From Acidobacteriota bacterium (GTDB lineage: Bacteria > Acidobacteriota > Vicinamibacteria > Vicinamibacterales > UBA2999): a stretch of 64,000 bases of DNA. The DNA lies in contig CANKJK010000004.1 of the NCBI GenBank assembly GCA_947482665.1, forward strand, positions 124,001 through 188,000, read 5' to 3'. Under the pieces are notes generated by a model. That model did no database searches. It was not told the DNA's origin and saw nothing but the letters and a program-made list of their open reading frames with translations. The translations under genes and the position numbers were made by a program. Positions 51,678 through 59,410 of this stretch are shown piece after piece. Each line of letters begins with the position of its first letter. Positions within the stretch are counted from its first letter, which is position 1.

Positions 51678-52379
51678 ATGACTCATCGCGTGCGGTTCAT
51701 CCCGCTTCTGGCAGCCATTTTCCTCTCCGTCGGCCATCTCCAGGCCCAGGCGGTCGACGGGCCCACCGTCGCCGTCTCCGGAGAGGGAGTGGTCACCGCC
51801 GTGCCGGACCGGGCCTCCATTGCGGTGACCGTGGAGTCGCGCGCCGTCGCCCAGCGTGACGCGCAGCGCAAGACGGCGGATGTGATGAAGGCCGTGCAGG
51901 ATCGCGTCCGTGCGCTCGGCGTGCCGGCCGAGGCGGTCCGGACGACCGGCGTGAATCTCTTTATCGACGCGGACTTCGTCAACGGACGGCGTGTGACGAA
52001 GGGCTACGTCTCGTCCAACGCCGTGGACATCCGGATCGACGCCATCGACCGCGTCGGTGAAATCGTCGACGGCGTCGTGGCCGCAGGGGCTACCGCCGTG
52101 AGCGAAATCCGGTTCGAGGTGAAGAACCGGCCGGCGCTTGAACGAGAGGCGCTGAAGCTCGCTGTCCAGGACGCGCGTGGCAGGGCCGACGCCATGGCGG
52201 CCGGGGCGGGCCGCATGATCGACCGCGTGCTGCGGATCGAGGAACAGGGCGTGCCGGCGCCGATGCCGATGCCCGTGCGGGCGATGGCGATGCGCGAAGC
52301 CGCCGCGGCCGACACGCCCGTCTCTGCCGGGCAGCTTGAGTTCCGGGCGCGCGTGAACCTGACGGCGACGCTCAAGTGA
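51678..52379 (+). CDS. SIMPL-domain (DUF541) periplasmic protein
   Basis: A 233-residue exported protein with a signal peptide (MTHRVRFIPLLAAIFLSVGHLQAQ). The SIMPL/DUF541 pattern is clear: VSGEGVVTAVPDRASIAVTVES, VRTTGVNLF, YVSSNAVDIRIDAIDRVGEIVDGVVAAGATAVSEIRFEV and ALKLAVQDARGRADAMAAGAGR. Members form ring-like oligomers in the periplasm, with roles in oxidative stress or signalling. The next gene overlaps by 4 nt. Confidence 0.9.
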   Translation: MTHRVRFIPLLAAIFLSVGHLQAQAVDGPTVAVSGEGVVTAVPDRASIAVTVESRAVAQRDAQRKTADVMKAVQDRVRALGVPAEAVRTTGVNLFIDADFVNGRRVTKGYVSSNAVDIRIDAIDRVGEIVDGVVAAGATAVSEIRFEVKNRPALEREALKLAVQDARGRADAMAAGAGRMIDRVLRIEEQGVPAPMPMPVRAMAMREAAAADTPVSAGQLEFRARVNLTATLK

Positions 52380-53062
52380 CGCCTGCTGACTACGCCAAGG
52401 CTCGACGCACGCTGATGCGCCGCGACCCGGTACTCGGCGCCGTGATCAAGAAACACGGCCCGTGCGGGCTGGCGGAGTCGCAGCACACCGATCCGTTCAA
52501 GGCGCTCATCCGCGCCATCGTCTCGCAACAGTTGTCGACGAAGGCCGCGGCGACGATCCAGCAGCGCTTCGAGGCGCTCTTCACGGCCGGCGGAGATACC
52601 GGCAATCCTCTGCGGGAACGTCGCGGGCACCGGGGCCGGTTCCCGACGCCCGCGGAGGTGATGGCCGTCCCGGACGAGGCGCTCCGGGCCGTCGGGCTGT
52701 CGCGCATGAAGGTGTCCTTCATCCGCGATCTCTCGTGCCGGGTGATGGAGGGCTCGCTGCGCCTGCAGGATCTCGACGCGCTGGACGACGAAGCCGTTAT
52801 CGCGGCGCTCGTGGCGGTGAAGGGGATCGGCCGGTGGACCGCCGAGATGTTCCTGATGTTTCGCCTGCACCGGCCCGATGTGCTGCCGGTGGGCGATCTG
52901 GGGATCGTGCGCGGCTTCCAGAAGGTCTATGGATGGAAGAAGGAGCCCTCGCCCGCGAAAATGACCCGGACGGCCGAGGCGTGGCGTCCCTACCGCTCCA
53001 TTGCCTGTTGGTATCTGTGGGAGCATCTTGAGAACAAGCCCGTTACTGACCGGGAGGATTAG
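52376..53062 (+). CDS. DNA-3-methyladenine glycosylase II-like (HhH-GPD family, AlkA type)
   Basis: A 228-residue base-excision enzyme. LIRAIVSQQLSTKAAATIQQRFEAL is the first helical part, the helix-hairpin-helix is LVAVKGIGRWTAEMFLMF, and the catalytic Asp lies in LPVGDLGIVRGFQKVYG. There is no Fe-S cluster motif after the catalytic region, unlike MutY/EndoIII. It starts from a GTG overlapping the SIMPL stop (GTGA). Confidence 0.9.
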   Translation: MTPADYAKARRTLMRRDPVLGAVIKKHGPCGLAESQHTDPFKALIRAIVSQQLSTKAAATIQQRFEALFTAGGDTGNPLRERRGHRGRFPTPAEVMAVPDEALRAVGLSRMKVSFIRDLSCRVMEGSLRLQDLDALDDEAVIAALVAVKGIGRWTAEMFLMFRLHRPDVLPVGDLGIVRGFQKVYGWKKEPSPAKMTRTAEAWRPYRSIACWYLWEHLENKPVTDRED

Positions 53063-53065
53063 CTG

Positions 53066-54247
53066 ATGATGAATCGAGTCACCCGCCGCGTCAGCGGTCT
53101 CGCTGCCGTTGCAGCCGTTCTCGCCGTTGCCGCCACTGGTGTCGTGGGCGCGACGCGCGCGCAGACGTCGGACGCTCCAGTGGTGGTCCCGCTCGTGGGC
53201 AAGCTCTCCGCCCCGGCTGGATTCACCGTGGAGGTCTATGCGGCCGGCGTTCGCGCGGCACGTCAGCTCACCGTGGCGCCATCGGGGACGGTGTTCGTGG
53301 GGGCGATGGGGCTCGGGTCCAAGGGCACCTTCGCGGTGAACGCCCTGGTCGACCGCGACAAGGATCACAAAGTTGACGCCGTGATCCCGGTGGCCGCCGG
53401 CCTCGATACACCGAACGGTGTCGCCTTCTACAAAGGTGCCCTCTACGTGGCCGAGATGCATCGCATCATCCGGTTCGACGACGTCGAGGCGCATCTCGGG
53501 CAGCCACAGATGCCAACGGTCGTGATCGATGGCCTGCCCGGCACGGCGATGCACGGCTGGAAGACGATCCGCTTCGGGCCCGACGGCAAGCTGTACGTCA
53601 CCATCGGCGCGCCGTGCAACGTGTGCGAGGTGAAGCCGGACGAGCCACGCACGGCCTCCATCGCGCGGATGAATCCGGACGGATCGCAGTTCGAGATGGT
53701 CGTACGCGGCGTCCGCAACAGCGTCGGTCTGGCCTGGCACCCGGCGACAAAAGAGCTCTGGTACACGAACAACGGCCGCGACATGCTGGGTGACGATGTC
53801 CCGCCAGACACCCTGAACCGCGTGACCAGAGCCGGGCAGGATTTCGGCTTTCCCTACTGCCATGCCGGTGAGATTGCCGACCCCGAGTTTGGCCAGAAGC
53901 AGCCCTGCGCCAGTTTCACGCCGCCGGCCCGGAAGCTCGGCGCGCACGTGGCCGCCCTGGGCCTGGCGTTCTATACCGGGAAGATGTTCCCGGAGGCCTA
54001 CCGGAATCAGGTCTTCATCGCCGAGCATGGCTCCTGGAACCGGTCGAAGAAGACCGGATACCGCGTCAGCCTCGTGAGGCTGGACGCGAAAGGGAACGCC
54101 GTCGGCTACGAGCCCTTCCTTCAGGGGTGGCTCGAAGGGGAGAAGAACTGGGGCCGTCCCGCCGATGTGGCCCTGCTGGCTGACGGCTCGCTCCTGGTCT
54201 CGGACGACCAGGCGAACGCGGTCTACCGGGTCAGCTACCGGAAGTAG
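53066..54247 (+). CDS. Sorbosone-dehydrogenase-like PQQ-dependent sugar dehydrogenase
   Basis: A 393-residue exported beta-propeller protein of the soluble glucose/sorbosone dehydrogenase family. After the signal (LAAVAAVLAVAATGVVGATRAQ) come propeller repeats with NGVAFYKGALYVAEMHRIIRF, GWKTIRFGPDGKLYVTIGAPCNVCE, VRNSVGLAWHPATKELWYTNNGRD, IAEHGSWNRSKKTGYRV and DVALLADGSLLVSDDQANAVYRV. These include residues that bind Ca2+ and PQQ in known members. A Cys pair (CNVC) is of the type found in this subfamily. The substrate is unknown. Confidence 0.85.
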   Translation: MMNRVTRRVSGLAAVAAVLAVAATGVVGATRAQTSDAPVVVPLVGKLSAPAGFTVEVYAAGVRAARQLTVAPSGTVFVGAMGLGSKGTFAVNALVDRDKDHKVDAVIPVAAGLDTPNGVAFYKGALYVAEMHRIIRFDDVEAHLGQPQMPTVVIDGLPGTAMHGWKTIRFGPDGKLYVTIGAPCNVCEVKPDEPRTASIARMNPDGSQFEMVVRGVRNSVGLAWHPATKELWYTNNGRDMLGDDVPPDTLNRVTRAGQDFGFPYCHAGEIADPEFGQKQPCASFTPPARKLGAHVAALGLAFYTGKMFPEAYRNQVFIAEHGSWNRSKKTGYRVSLVRLDAKGNAVGYEPFLQGWLEGEKNWGRPADVALLADGSLLVSDDQANAVYRVSYRK

Positions 54248-54252
54248 CAGGG

Positions 54253-54258
54253 TATAAT
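54253..54258 (+). promoter_or_regulatory. -10 element TATAAT of the cysteine operon
   Basis: A perfect TATAAT 25 nt before the cysM ATG. No convincing -35 was found. Confidence 0.55.
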
Positions 54259-54283
54259 TTCGATCTTTCCCGACCCCCGAACA

Positions 54284-55231
54284 ATGTCTTCTACTGTGCA
54301 GTCCGAGCGGCGGAGTGTGGCCTCGATCGTCGACTTGATCGGCAACACGCCCCTCGTGCGGCTGCGGAGCTTCGAAGAGGGGCTCACGAACGTCGAACTC
54401 TACGCGAAGCTCGAGGGCAAGAACCCGGGCGGGTCGGTGAAGGACCGGGCCGCGGCCCGCATGGTCGCCAAGGGCGAGGAGTCGGGGGCGCTGCGCCCCG
54501 GCAAGACCATCCTCGACGCCACCTCAGGCAACACCGGCATCGCCTTCGCCATGATCTGCGCCGCTCGGAATATCCCGGTCAAGCTCTGCATCCCTGAGAA
54601 TGTGACGCCCGAGCGGAAGCGCATCCTCAGGGCCTATGGGGCCGAGCTCATTCTGACGAGCCCGCTTGAAGGCTCCGACGGGGCGATCCGCAAGGCGCGC
54701 GAGGTCTACGCCGAGGACCCGGACCGGTACTTCTACGCGGACCAGTACAGCAACGACGCCAACTGGGGCGCCCACTACGCGACGACCGGCCCCGAGATCA
54801 TCGAGCAGACCGGCGGGCGCATCACGCACTTTGTGACCGGGCTCGGCACCAGCGGCACCTTCATGGGCACCGGGCGTCGGCTGCGTGAGTTCAACCCGAA
54901 GATTCGCCTGATCTCCATGCAGCCGTCCGAGCCGCTCCACGGCCTGGAAGGGCTGAAGCACATGGAAAGCGCCATCGTGCCGCCCATCTACGATCCGTCG
55001 CTGGCCGACGAGGACGTCCGTGTGGGGACACTGGAGGCGCAGGACCTGACGCGCCGTCTCGCCAGGCAGGAGGGCATCCTGGTGGGTGTCTCGAGCGGCG
55101 CGAATCTGGCCGGGGCTCTGCAGGTTGCCCGGAACACTTCTGATGCCGTCATCGTCACCATCTTTTGTGACGGCGGCGAGAAATATCTCTCCGAACGATT
55201 CTGGGACGCGGTCCCCGAGGAGTCCCGCTGA
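54284..55231 (+). CDS. cysM: Cysteine synthase B (CysM), carrier-protein-dependent type
   Basis: A 315-residue PLP enzyme. The Schiff-base Lys is Lys53 in GGSVKDRAAARM, the PLP-phosphate region is SGNTGIAFAMIC, and the substrate loop is TSGTFMGTGRRL. Mycobacterial CysM uses O-phosphoserine and a thiocarboxylated CysO as sulfur donor. The three genes downstream encode that carrier system, so the same chemistry is likely. Co-occurrence with a JAMM protease and carrier is the main argument, since the sequence alone also fits OASS-B. The stop overlaps the next start (TGATG). Confidence 0.93.
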   Translation: MSSTVQSERRSVASIVDLIGNTPLVRLRSFEEGLTNVELYAKLEGKNPGGSVKDRAAARMVAKGEESGALRPGKTILDATSGNTGIAFAMICAARNIPVKLCIPENVTPERKRILRAYGAELILTSPLEGSDGAIRKAREVYAEDPDRYFYADQYSNDANWGAHYATTGPEIIEQTGGRITHFVTGLGTSGTFMGTGRRLREFNPKIRLISMQPSEPLHGLEGLKHMESAIVPPIYDPSLADEDVRVGTLEAQDLTRRLARQEGILVGVSSGANLAGALQVARNTSDAVIVTIFCDGGEKYLSERFWDAVPEESR

Positions 55232-55644
55232 TGGCCGTCACGTTGAAGAAGTCCGTTGGTGAGGCGATCCGTGCCCATGGTGTCGAGACCTATCCGAACG
55301 AATGCTGCGGGGCGATGTACGGCCGCGACGGCGTGGTGTCGAAGGTCTTCAAGCTGCCCAACACCACGGAGGAAGGTCCCCGCCGCCGGTTTCTGGTAAG
55401 ACCCGGCGATTACCGTGAGGCGGAGCGCAAGAGCGCGGAACTTGGCCTCGACCTGATGGGGTTCTACCACTCCCACCCGGACCACCCGGCCCGGCCGTCG
55501 CAATACGATCTCGATCACGCCTGGCCCTTCTTTTCCTATGTGATTGTCTCGGTGCACGAGGGCGTGCCCCAGGACATGACCTCCTGGCTCCTGCAGGATG
55601 ACCGTTCCGCCTTTTCAGAGGAAGCGTTGACTCATGGCGATTAA
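55231..55644 (+). CDS. mec: JAMM/MPN+ metalloprotease, Mec-type
   Basis: A 137-residue zinc isopeptidase. The JAMM residues are present and correctly spaced: Glu24 in YPNECCGAMY, then His80, His82, Ser90 and Asp93 in HSHPDHPARPSQYD. Mec+ of actinobacteria releases cysteine from CysO-Cys. In this operon the carrier gene encodes two residues after its Gly-Gly, so this protease probably also trims the precursor, as QbsD and HcyD do for their carriers. The gene overlaps cysM and the carrier gene (11 nt). Confidence 0.92.
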   Translation: MAVTLKKSVGEAIRAHGVETYPNECCGAMYGRDGVVSKVFKLPNTTEEGPRRRFLVRPGDYREAERKSAELGLDLMGFYHSHPDHPARPSQYDLDHAWPFFSYVIVSVHEGVPQDMTSWLLQDDRSAFSEEALTHGD

Positions 55645-55915
55645 GGTTCTGATTCCGACTCCGCTCCGGCCCTTCACCGACAAGCTCGACACCGTGGAGG
55701 TGTCCGGCAACACGGCGGGTGAGGCCCTGACGGCTCTGGTGTCCAAGTACGACGGCCTCAAGAAGCACCTCTACAACGAGGAAGGCAAGCTCCGGAGCTT
55801 CGTCAACATCTACGTGAACGACGAGGACATCCGCTATCAGCAGAAGGAGCAGACGCCCATCAAGGATGGCGACTCCATCAGCATCATCCCGTCGGTCGCC
55901 GGGGGTGCGTGGTGA
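55634..55915 (+). CDS. cysO: CysO-like sulfur carrier protein with C-terminal Gly-Gly-Ala-Trp
   Basis: A 93-residue ubiquitin-like MoaD/ThiS-family protein. VSGNTAGEALTALVSKYDGLKKHLYNEEGKLRSFVNIYVN and DGDSISIIPSVAGG match the family; the Gly-Gly is adenylated and converted to a thiocarboxylate. Unlike mycobacterial CysO the protein does not end at GG but at GGAW, so it needs processing before activation. The gene overlaps both neighbours, which suggests tight coupling of protease, carrier and activating enzyme. Confidence 0.94.
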   Translation: MAIKVLIPTPLRPFTDKLDTVEVSGNTAGEALTALVSKYDGLKKHLYNEEGKLRSFVNIYVNDEDIRYQQKEQTPIKDGDSISIIPSVAGGAW

Positions 55916-57090
55916 CAGCTCCGGCCGATCTCCCGTCGCTCAGCGCGGAGGAGATCAAGCGGTACAGCCGTCACCTGATCATGCCCGAGATGGGCATCGA
56001 CGGGCAGAAGCGGCTGAAGGCCGGCAGCGTCCTCTGCGTCGGTGCCGGCGGCCTCGGGTCGCCCGCGGCGATGTATCTGGCGGCGGCGGGCGTGGGCCGC
56101 ATCGGCGTCGTGGACTTCGACGTCGTCGACTACAGCAACCTCCAGCGGCAGATCATTCACGGCACCAAGGATGTGGGCCGCTCGAAGCTGGCGTCCGCGA
56201 AGGATCGACTCCTCGACATCAACCCGCACATCCAGGTCGACACCTACGAGGAAGCGCTGTCGTCGTCCAATGCGATGCGCCTCTTCGAACCGTACGACGT
56301 CATCCTCGACGGCACGGACAACTTTCCGACGCGGTATCTCACCAACGATGCCTGCGTGCTCCTCGGCAAGCCCAACGCTTACGGCAGCATCTTCCGCTTC
56401 GAGGGGCAGGCCTCGGTCTTCGCCACCAAGGGCGGACCATGCTATCGGTGCCTCTATCCCGAGCCGCCGCCTCCAGGGCTCGTGCCAAGCTGCGCCGAGG
56501 GCGGCGTGCTGGGTGTACTGCCGGGCATCATCGGGGTGATCCAGGCGACGGAAACCATCAAGCTGCTCACCGGTATCGGCGAGCCGCTCATCGGCCGCTT
56601 CCTGATCTATGACGCCCTGCGGATGAAGTTCCGTGAGCTGAAGCTGAAGCGCGACCCGGAGTGCCCGGTCTGCGGTGACCACCCGACCGTGACGAAGCTC
56701 ATCGACTACGACGAATTCTGTGGGATCCGTCCCGACGTGACGGCGGAGGCAGCAGCTGTGGCCGCAGGCAATCAGTGGGAGATTTCGGCGGTCGAACTCA
56801 AGGCCCGCCTCGACAAGGGCGACAAGCTCTTCATCCTCGACGTGCGCGAGCCCAACGAGTACCAGATCTGCAAGATCGAGGGCTCGACGCTGATTCCGCT
56901 CGGCGAGGTGCCGCGGCGCTACCAGGAACTGCCGAAGGACGTGGAGATCATCTGCCAGTGCAAGATGGGCGGGCGCAGCCAGAAGGCGCTCGACTTCCTG
57001 CGCACGGTGGGCTTCACGAACATGAAGAACCTGAAGGGCGGCATCCTCGACTGGATCGACAAGGTCGACCCGAGCCAGCCGAAGTACTAG
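55912..57090 (+). CDS. moeZ: MoeZ/MoeB-type adenylyltransferase-sulfurtransferase (ThiF plus rhodanese)
   Basis: A 392-residue E1-like enzyme that adenylates the carrier's C-terminal Gly and transfers sulfur. The N-terminal ThiF domain (about 10-275) shows the nucleotide motif GAGGLGSPAAMYLAAAGVG, DFDVVDYSNLQRQIIH, a zinc site with the pairs CYRC and CPVC, and PSCAEGGVLGVLPGIIG. The C-terminal rhodanese (about 285-392) has the active Cys in ICQCKMGGRSQKALD. The GTG at 55912 overlaps the carrier stop (GTGA); a GTG at 55909 is equally in frame. It is the last gene of the operon. Confidence 0.93.
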   Translation: MTAPADLPSLSAEEIKRYSRHLIMPEMGIDGQKRLKAGSVLCVGAGGLGSPAAMYLAAAGVGRIGVVDFDVVDYSNLQRQIIHGTKDVGRSKLASAKDRLLDINPHIQVDTYEEALSSSNAMRLFEPYDVILDGTDNFPTRYLTNDACVLLGKPNAYGSIFRFEGQASVFATKGGPCYRCLYPEPPPPGLVPSCAEGGVLGVLPGIIGVIQATETIKLLTGIGEPLIGRFLIYDALRMKFRELKLKRDPECPVCGDHPTVTKLIDYDEFCGIRPDVTAEAAAVAAGNQWEISAVELKARLDKGDKLFILDVREPNEYQICKIEGSTLIPLGEVPRRYQELPKDVEIICQCKMGGRSQKALDFLRTVGFTNMKNLKGGILDWIDKVDPSQPKY

Positions 57091-57182
57091 CGCTTCTCAT
57101 ATCGCGGGATTCCAGCGGCTGCTCCGGACTCACTCCGGGGCGGCCGTTTCACTGTACGGCGGGCTGAGGTACCGGAATACCG

Positions 57183-57228
57183 GGATTGGAACGGCCGCTC
57201 GCATTGCTCACAATCCGCTAGCGGCCGT
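57183..57228 (+). ncRNA. Candidate structured leader with pseudoknot topology
   Basis: In the 157-nt gap after moeZ, GGATTG (57183-57188) can pair with CAATCC (57211-57216), and ACGGCCGCT (57191-57199) with AGCGGCCGT (57220-57228). The order of arms is that of an H-type pseudoknot. CAATCC could instead pair with ATTG (203-206) in a nested hairpin. A GGAGGAG Shine-Dalgarno follows 5 nt later at 57234-57240. No known riboswitch was recognised. Confidence 0.35.
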
Positions 57229-57247
57229 GCCGTGGAGGAGCTCACAC

Positions 57248-59395
57248 ATGAGATGGAATACGTTGCTGAAGGGTGCCGGACTGCTGCTGCTCTCCACGTC
57301 CGTGCTGGGAACGCTGTACGCCCGTCAGGACGCAGCCGTCGCGATCGACAGCGATGACCTGGGGGGCGTGGTCACGAGCGCCAAGGGGCCGGAGGCCGGC
57401 GTCTGGGTGATCGCCGAAACCCACGACCTGCCCACGCGCTTCATCCGCATCGTCGTGACGGATGACCGCGGGCGCTATGTCGTGCCTGATCTGCCCAAGG
57501 CCAGCTATGACGTCTGGGTGCGCGGCTACGGGCTGGTGGATTCGCCGCGGGTCAAGGGCGCGCCGGGGCAGAAGCTCAACCTGACCGCGATCGTGGCGCC
57601 GAACGCCCAGGCGGCAGCGGCCTACTACCCGGCGAACTACTGGGCGTCGTTGCTCAAGATTCCGGCGGAGTCCGAGTTCAAGGGTGGGGCGGAATCCAGT
57701 GGGCTCACGGTTGACGAGCTCCGCGTGTCGCCACCTGCCCGGAACCAGAAGGAGTTCATGGGCATTCTGACCACCAACGGGTGCGTGACGTGCCACCAGT
57801 TGGGGACGAAGACCACGCGTGAGCTGCCGCGCGGCGGTGGACCGTTCAGCGACACCAGGCAGGCGTGGGACACGCGGGTGCAGTTCGGGCAGAGCGGCGC
57901 GTTCATGACCAGCCAGTTCTCGCAGCTGCACTCACGTCCACGAGCGCTCGCCATGTTCTCCGACTGGACGGAACGGATCCAGAAAGGCGAGGTGCCACCG
58001 CAGCCGCCACGGCCGTCTGGCGTCGAACGCAACATCGTGATGACGTCGTGGGCATGGGGCGGCCCTGGCGAGTTCGTGCACGACGAAGCCTCGACCGATG
58101 AGCGCCATCCCACGATCAATGCGAACGGCCCGCTATACGGCACGATGGAGTTCAGCGGCGACACGCTGATCCTCGACCCGGTCACCAACACGGCCTCGCG
58201 CATGGAGCTTCAGCTGATCGATCCGAATAACAAGCCGCCGCTGGCGTGGAACCGCTCGGCCCTGAAGCCGTCGCCGTACTGGGGCGAGGAGATCTTCTGG
58301 AACAGCCGGACCATCCCGCACAATCCGATGCTGGACGAGAAGGGCCGCGTGTGGTTTACGGCAGCCATCCGTGGGCCGCAGAACCCCGCGTGGTGCGACG
58401 AGCTGCCCTCGGCCAAGTACTCGAAGCTCGCCCGGTCGAGTCGGCAACTCACGGTCTACGACCCGAAGACCAAGAAGATCACGCCGATCGATACGTGCTT
58501 TGGCACGCACCACATCGAGATCGCCTTCGACAAGGACAGCACGATCTGGGTGAACAGCGGTGGGTACTTCAACATCCGGGTGTGGGACGAGACGGGCGAC
58601 ATCAAGAAGGCCCAGGGCTGGGTGCCGTTCATTGTCGATACCAACGGCAACGGAAAGCAGGATGCCTACGTTGGCGTGGACGCTCCAGTCGACCCGTCGA
58701 AGGACAAGATGGTCAAGGGCGGGGGATACGACGTATCGGCCAGCCCCGCCGACAATTCGATCTGGTTCGCCGAGTCGGGAACGCCGGGACGCCTCTATCG
58801 CCTTGCGCCGGGTGCGAATCCTCCGATGACGGCCCTCACCGAGGTCTACGAGATCACCGACAAGGACGGTGCGCATACAGTGCGCGGCGGCCCTGAGCTC
58901 GACAAGAACGGCGTGGCCTGGATGGGGCTCGGCAGTGGCCACATGGCCAGCTTTGATCGTCGCAAGTGCAAGGTGCTGAACGGGCCCACGGCGGCAACCG
59001 GGACGCATTGCCCCGAGGGCTGGACGGTGTACCGGATGCCTGGCCCGCGGTTCCAGGGGACGGATGGCTGGGCCGACGCGCACTATCTCTCGTGGACGGA
59101 TCCGTTCAATACGTCTGGTCTTGGCGAGAACACCCCGTTCACGACCGGCAGCAACTCCGATTCGCTCATCGCGATGCAGCCCGGCGGCAAGTTCGTGAAC
59201 TTCCGCGTGCCGTATCCCATGGGCTTCCTGCCGAAGGGAATGGATGGTCGTATCGACGATCCCAAAGGCGGGTGGAAGGGCCGCGGCATCTGGTCGGTCT
59301 ATGGCGGCCAGGTGATGTGGCACCAGGAAGGCGGCAAGGGCGAGACCTCGAAGGTGGTGAAGTTCCAGGTGCGGCCGACACCGCTGGCGAAGTAG
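57248..59395 (+). CDS. Exported CXXCH protein with carboxypeptidase-regulatory and propeller domains
   Basis: A 715-residue secreted protein with a signal peptide (NTLLKGAGLLLLSTSVLGTLYARQ). A CarboxypepD_reg-like domain covers about residues 35-105 (GGVVTSAKGPEAGVWVIAETH, YVVPDLPKASYDVWVRGYG). Next comes a c-type heme-like motif, CVTCHQLG at about 180, and then a long section with virginiamycin-B-lyase-like propeller repeats (DEKGRVWFTAAIRGPQNP, FDKDSTIWVNSGGYFNI, SPADNSIWFAESGTPGRLYRL). The GTG/ATG choice is clear: the ATG at 57248 has GGAGGAG. The architecture recurs in Acidobacteriota; a quinone- or PQQ-linked lyase or oxidase role is only a guess. Confidence 0.8.
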   Translation: MRWNTLLKGAGLLLLSTSVLGTLYARQDAAVAIDSDDLGGVVTSAKGPEAGVWVIAETHDLPTRFIRIVVTDDRGRYVVPDLPKASYDVWVRGYGLVDSPRVKGAPGQKLNLTAIVAPNAQAAAAYYPANYWASLLKIPAESEFKGGAESSGLTVDELRVSPPARNQKEFMGILTTNGCVTCHQLGTKTTRELPRGGGPFSDTRQAWDTRVQFGQSGAFMTSQFSQLHSRPRALAMFSDWTERIQKGEVPPQPPRPSGVERNIVMTSWAWGGPGEFVHDEASTDERHPTINANGPLYGTMEFSGDTLILDPVTNTASRMELQLIDPNNKPPLAWNRSALKPSPYWGEEIFWNSRTIPHNPMLDEKGRVWFTAAIRGPQNPAWCDELPSAKYSKLARSSRQLTVYDPKTKKITPIDTCFGTHHIEIAFDKDSTIWVNSGGYFNIRVWDETGDIKKAQGWVPFIVDTNGNGKQDAYVGVDAPVDPSKDKMVKGGGYDVSASPADNSIWFAESGTPGRLYRLAPGANPPMTALTEVYEITDKDGAHTVRGGPELDKNGVAWMGLGSGHMASFDRRKCKVLNGPTAATGTHCPEGWTVYRMPGPRFQGTDGWADAHYLSWTDPFNTSGLGENTPFTTGSNSDSLIAMQPGGKFVNFRVPYPMGFLPKGMDGRIDDPKGGWKGRGIWSVYGGQVMWHQEGGKGETSKVVKFQVRPTPLAK

Positions 59396-59410
59396 CCAGC
59401 GGCGTCTGGT

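Noticed and set aside
57108-57230. The same region as a tRNA or a known riboswitch
   Set aside because: No cloverleaf can be drawn and no conserved riboswitch core was recognised; only the pseudoknot-like pairing remains.
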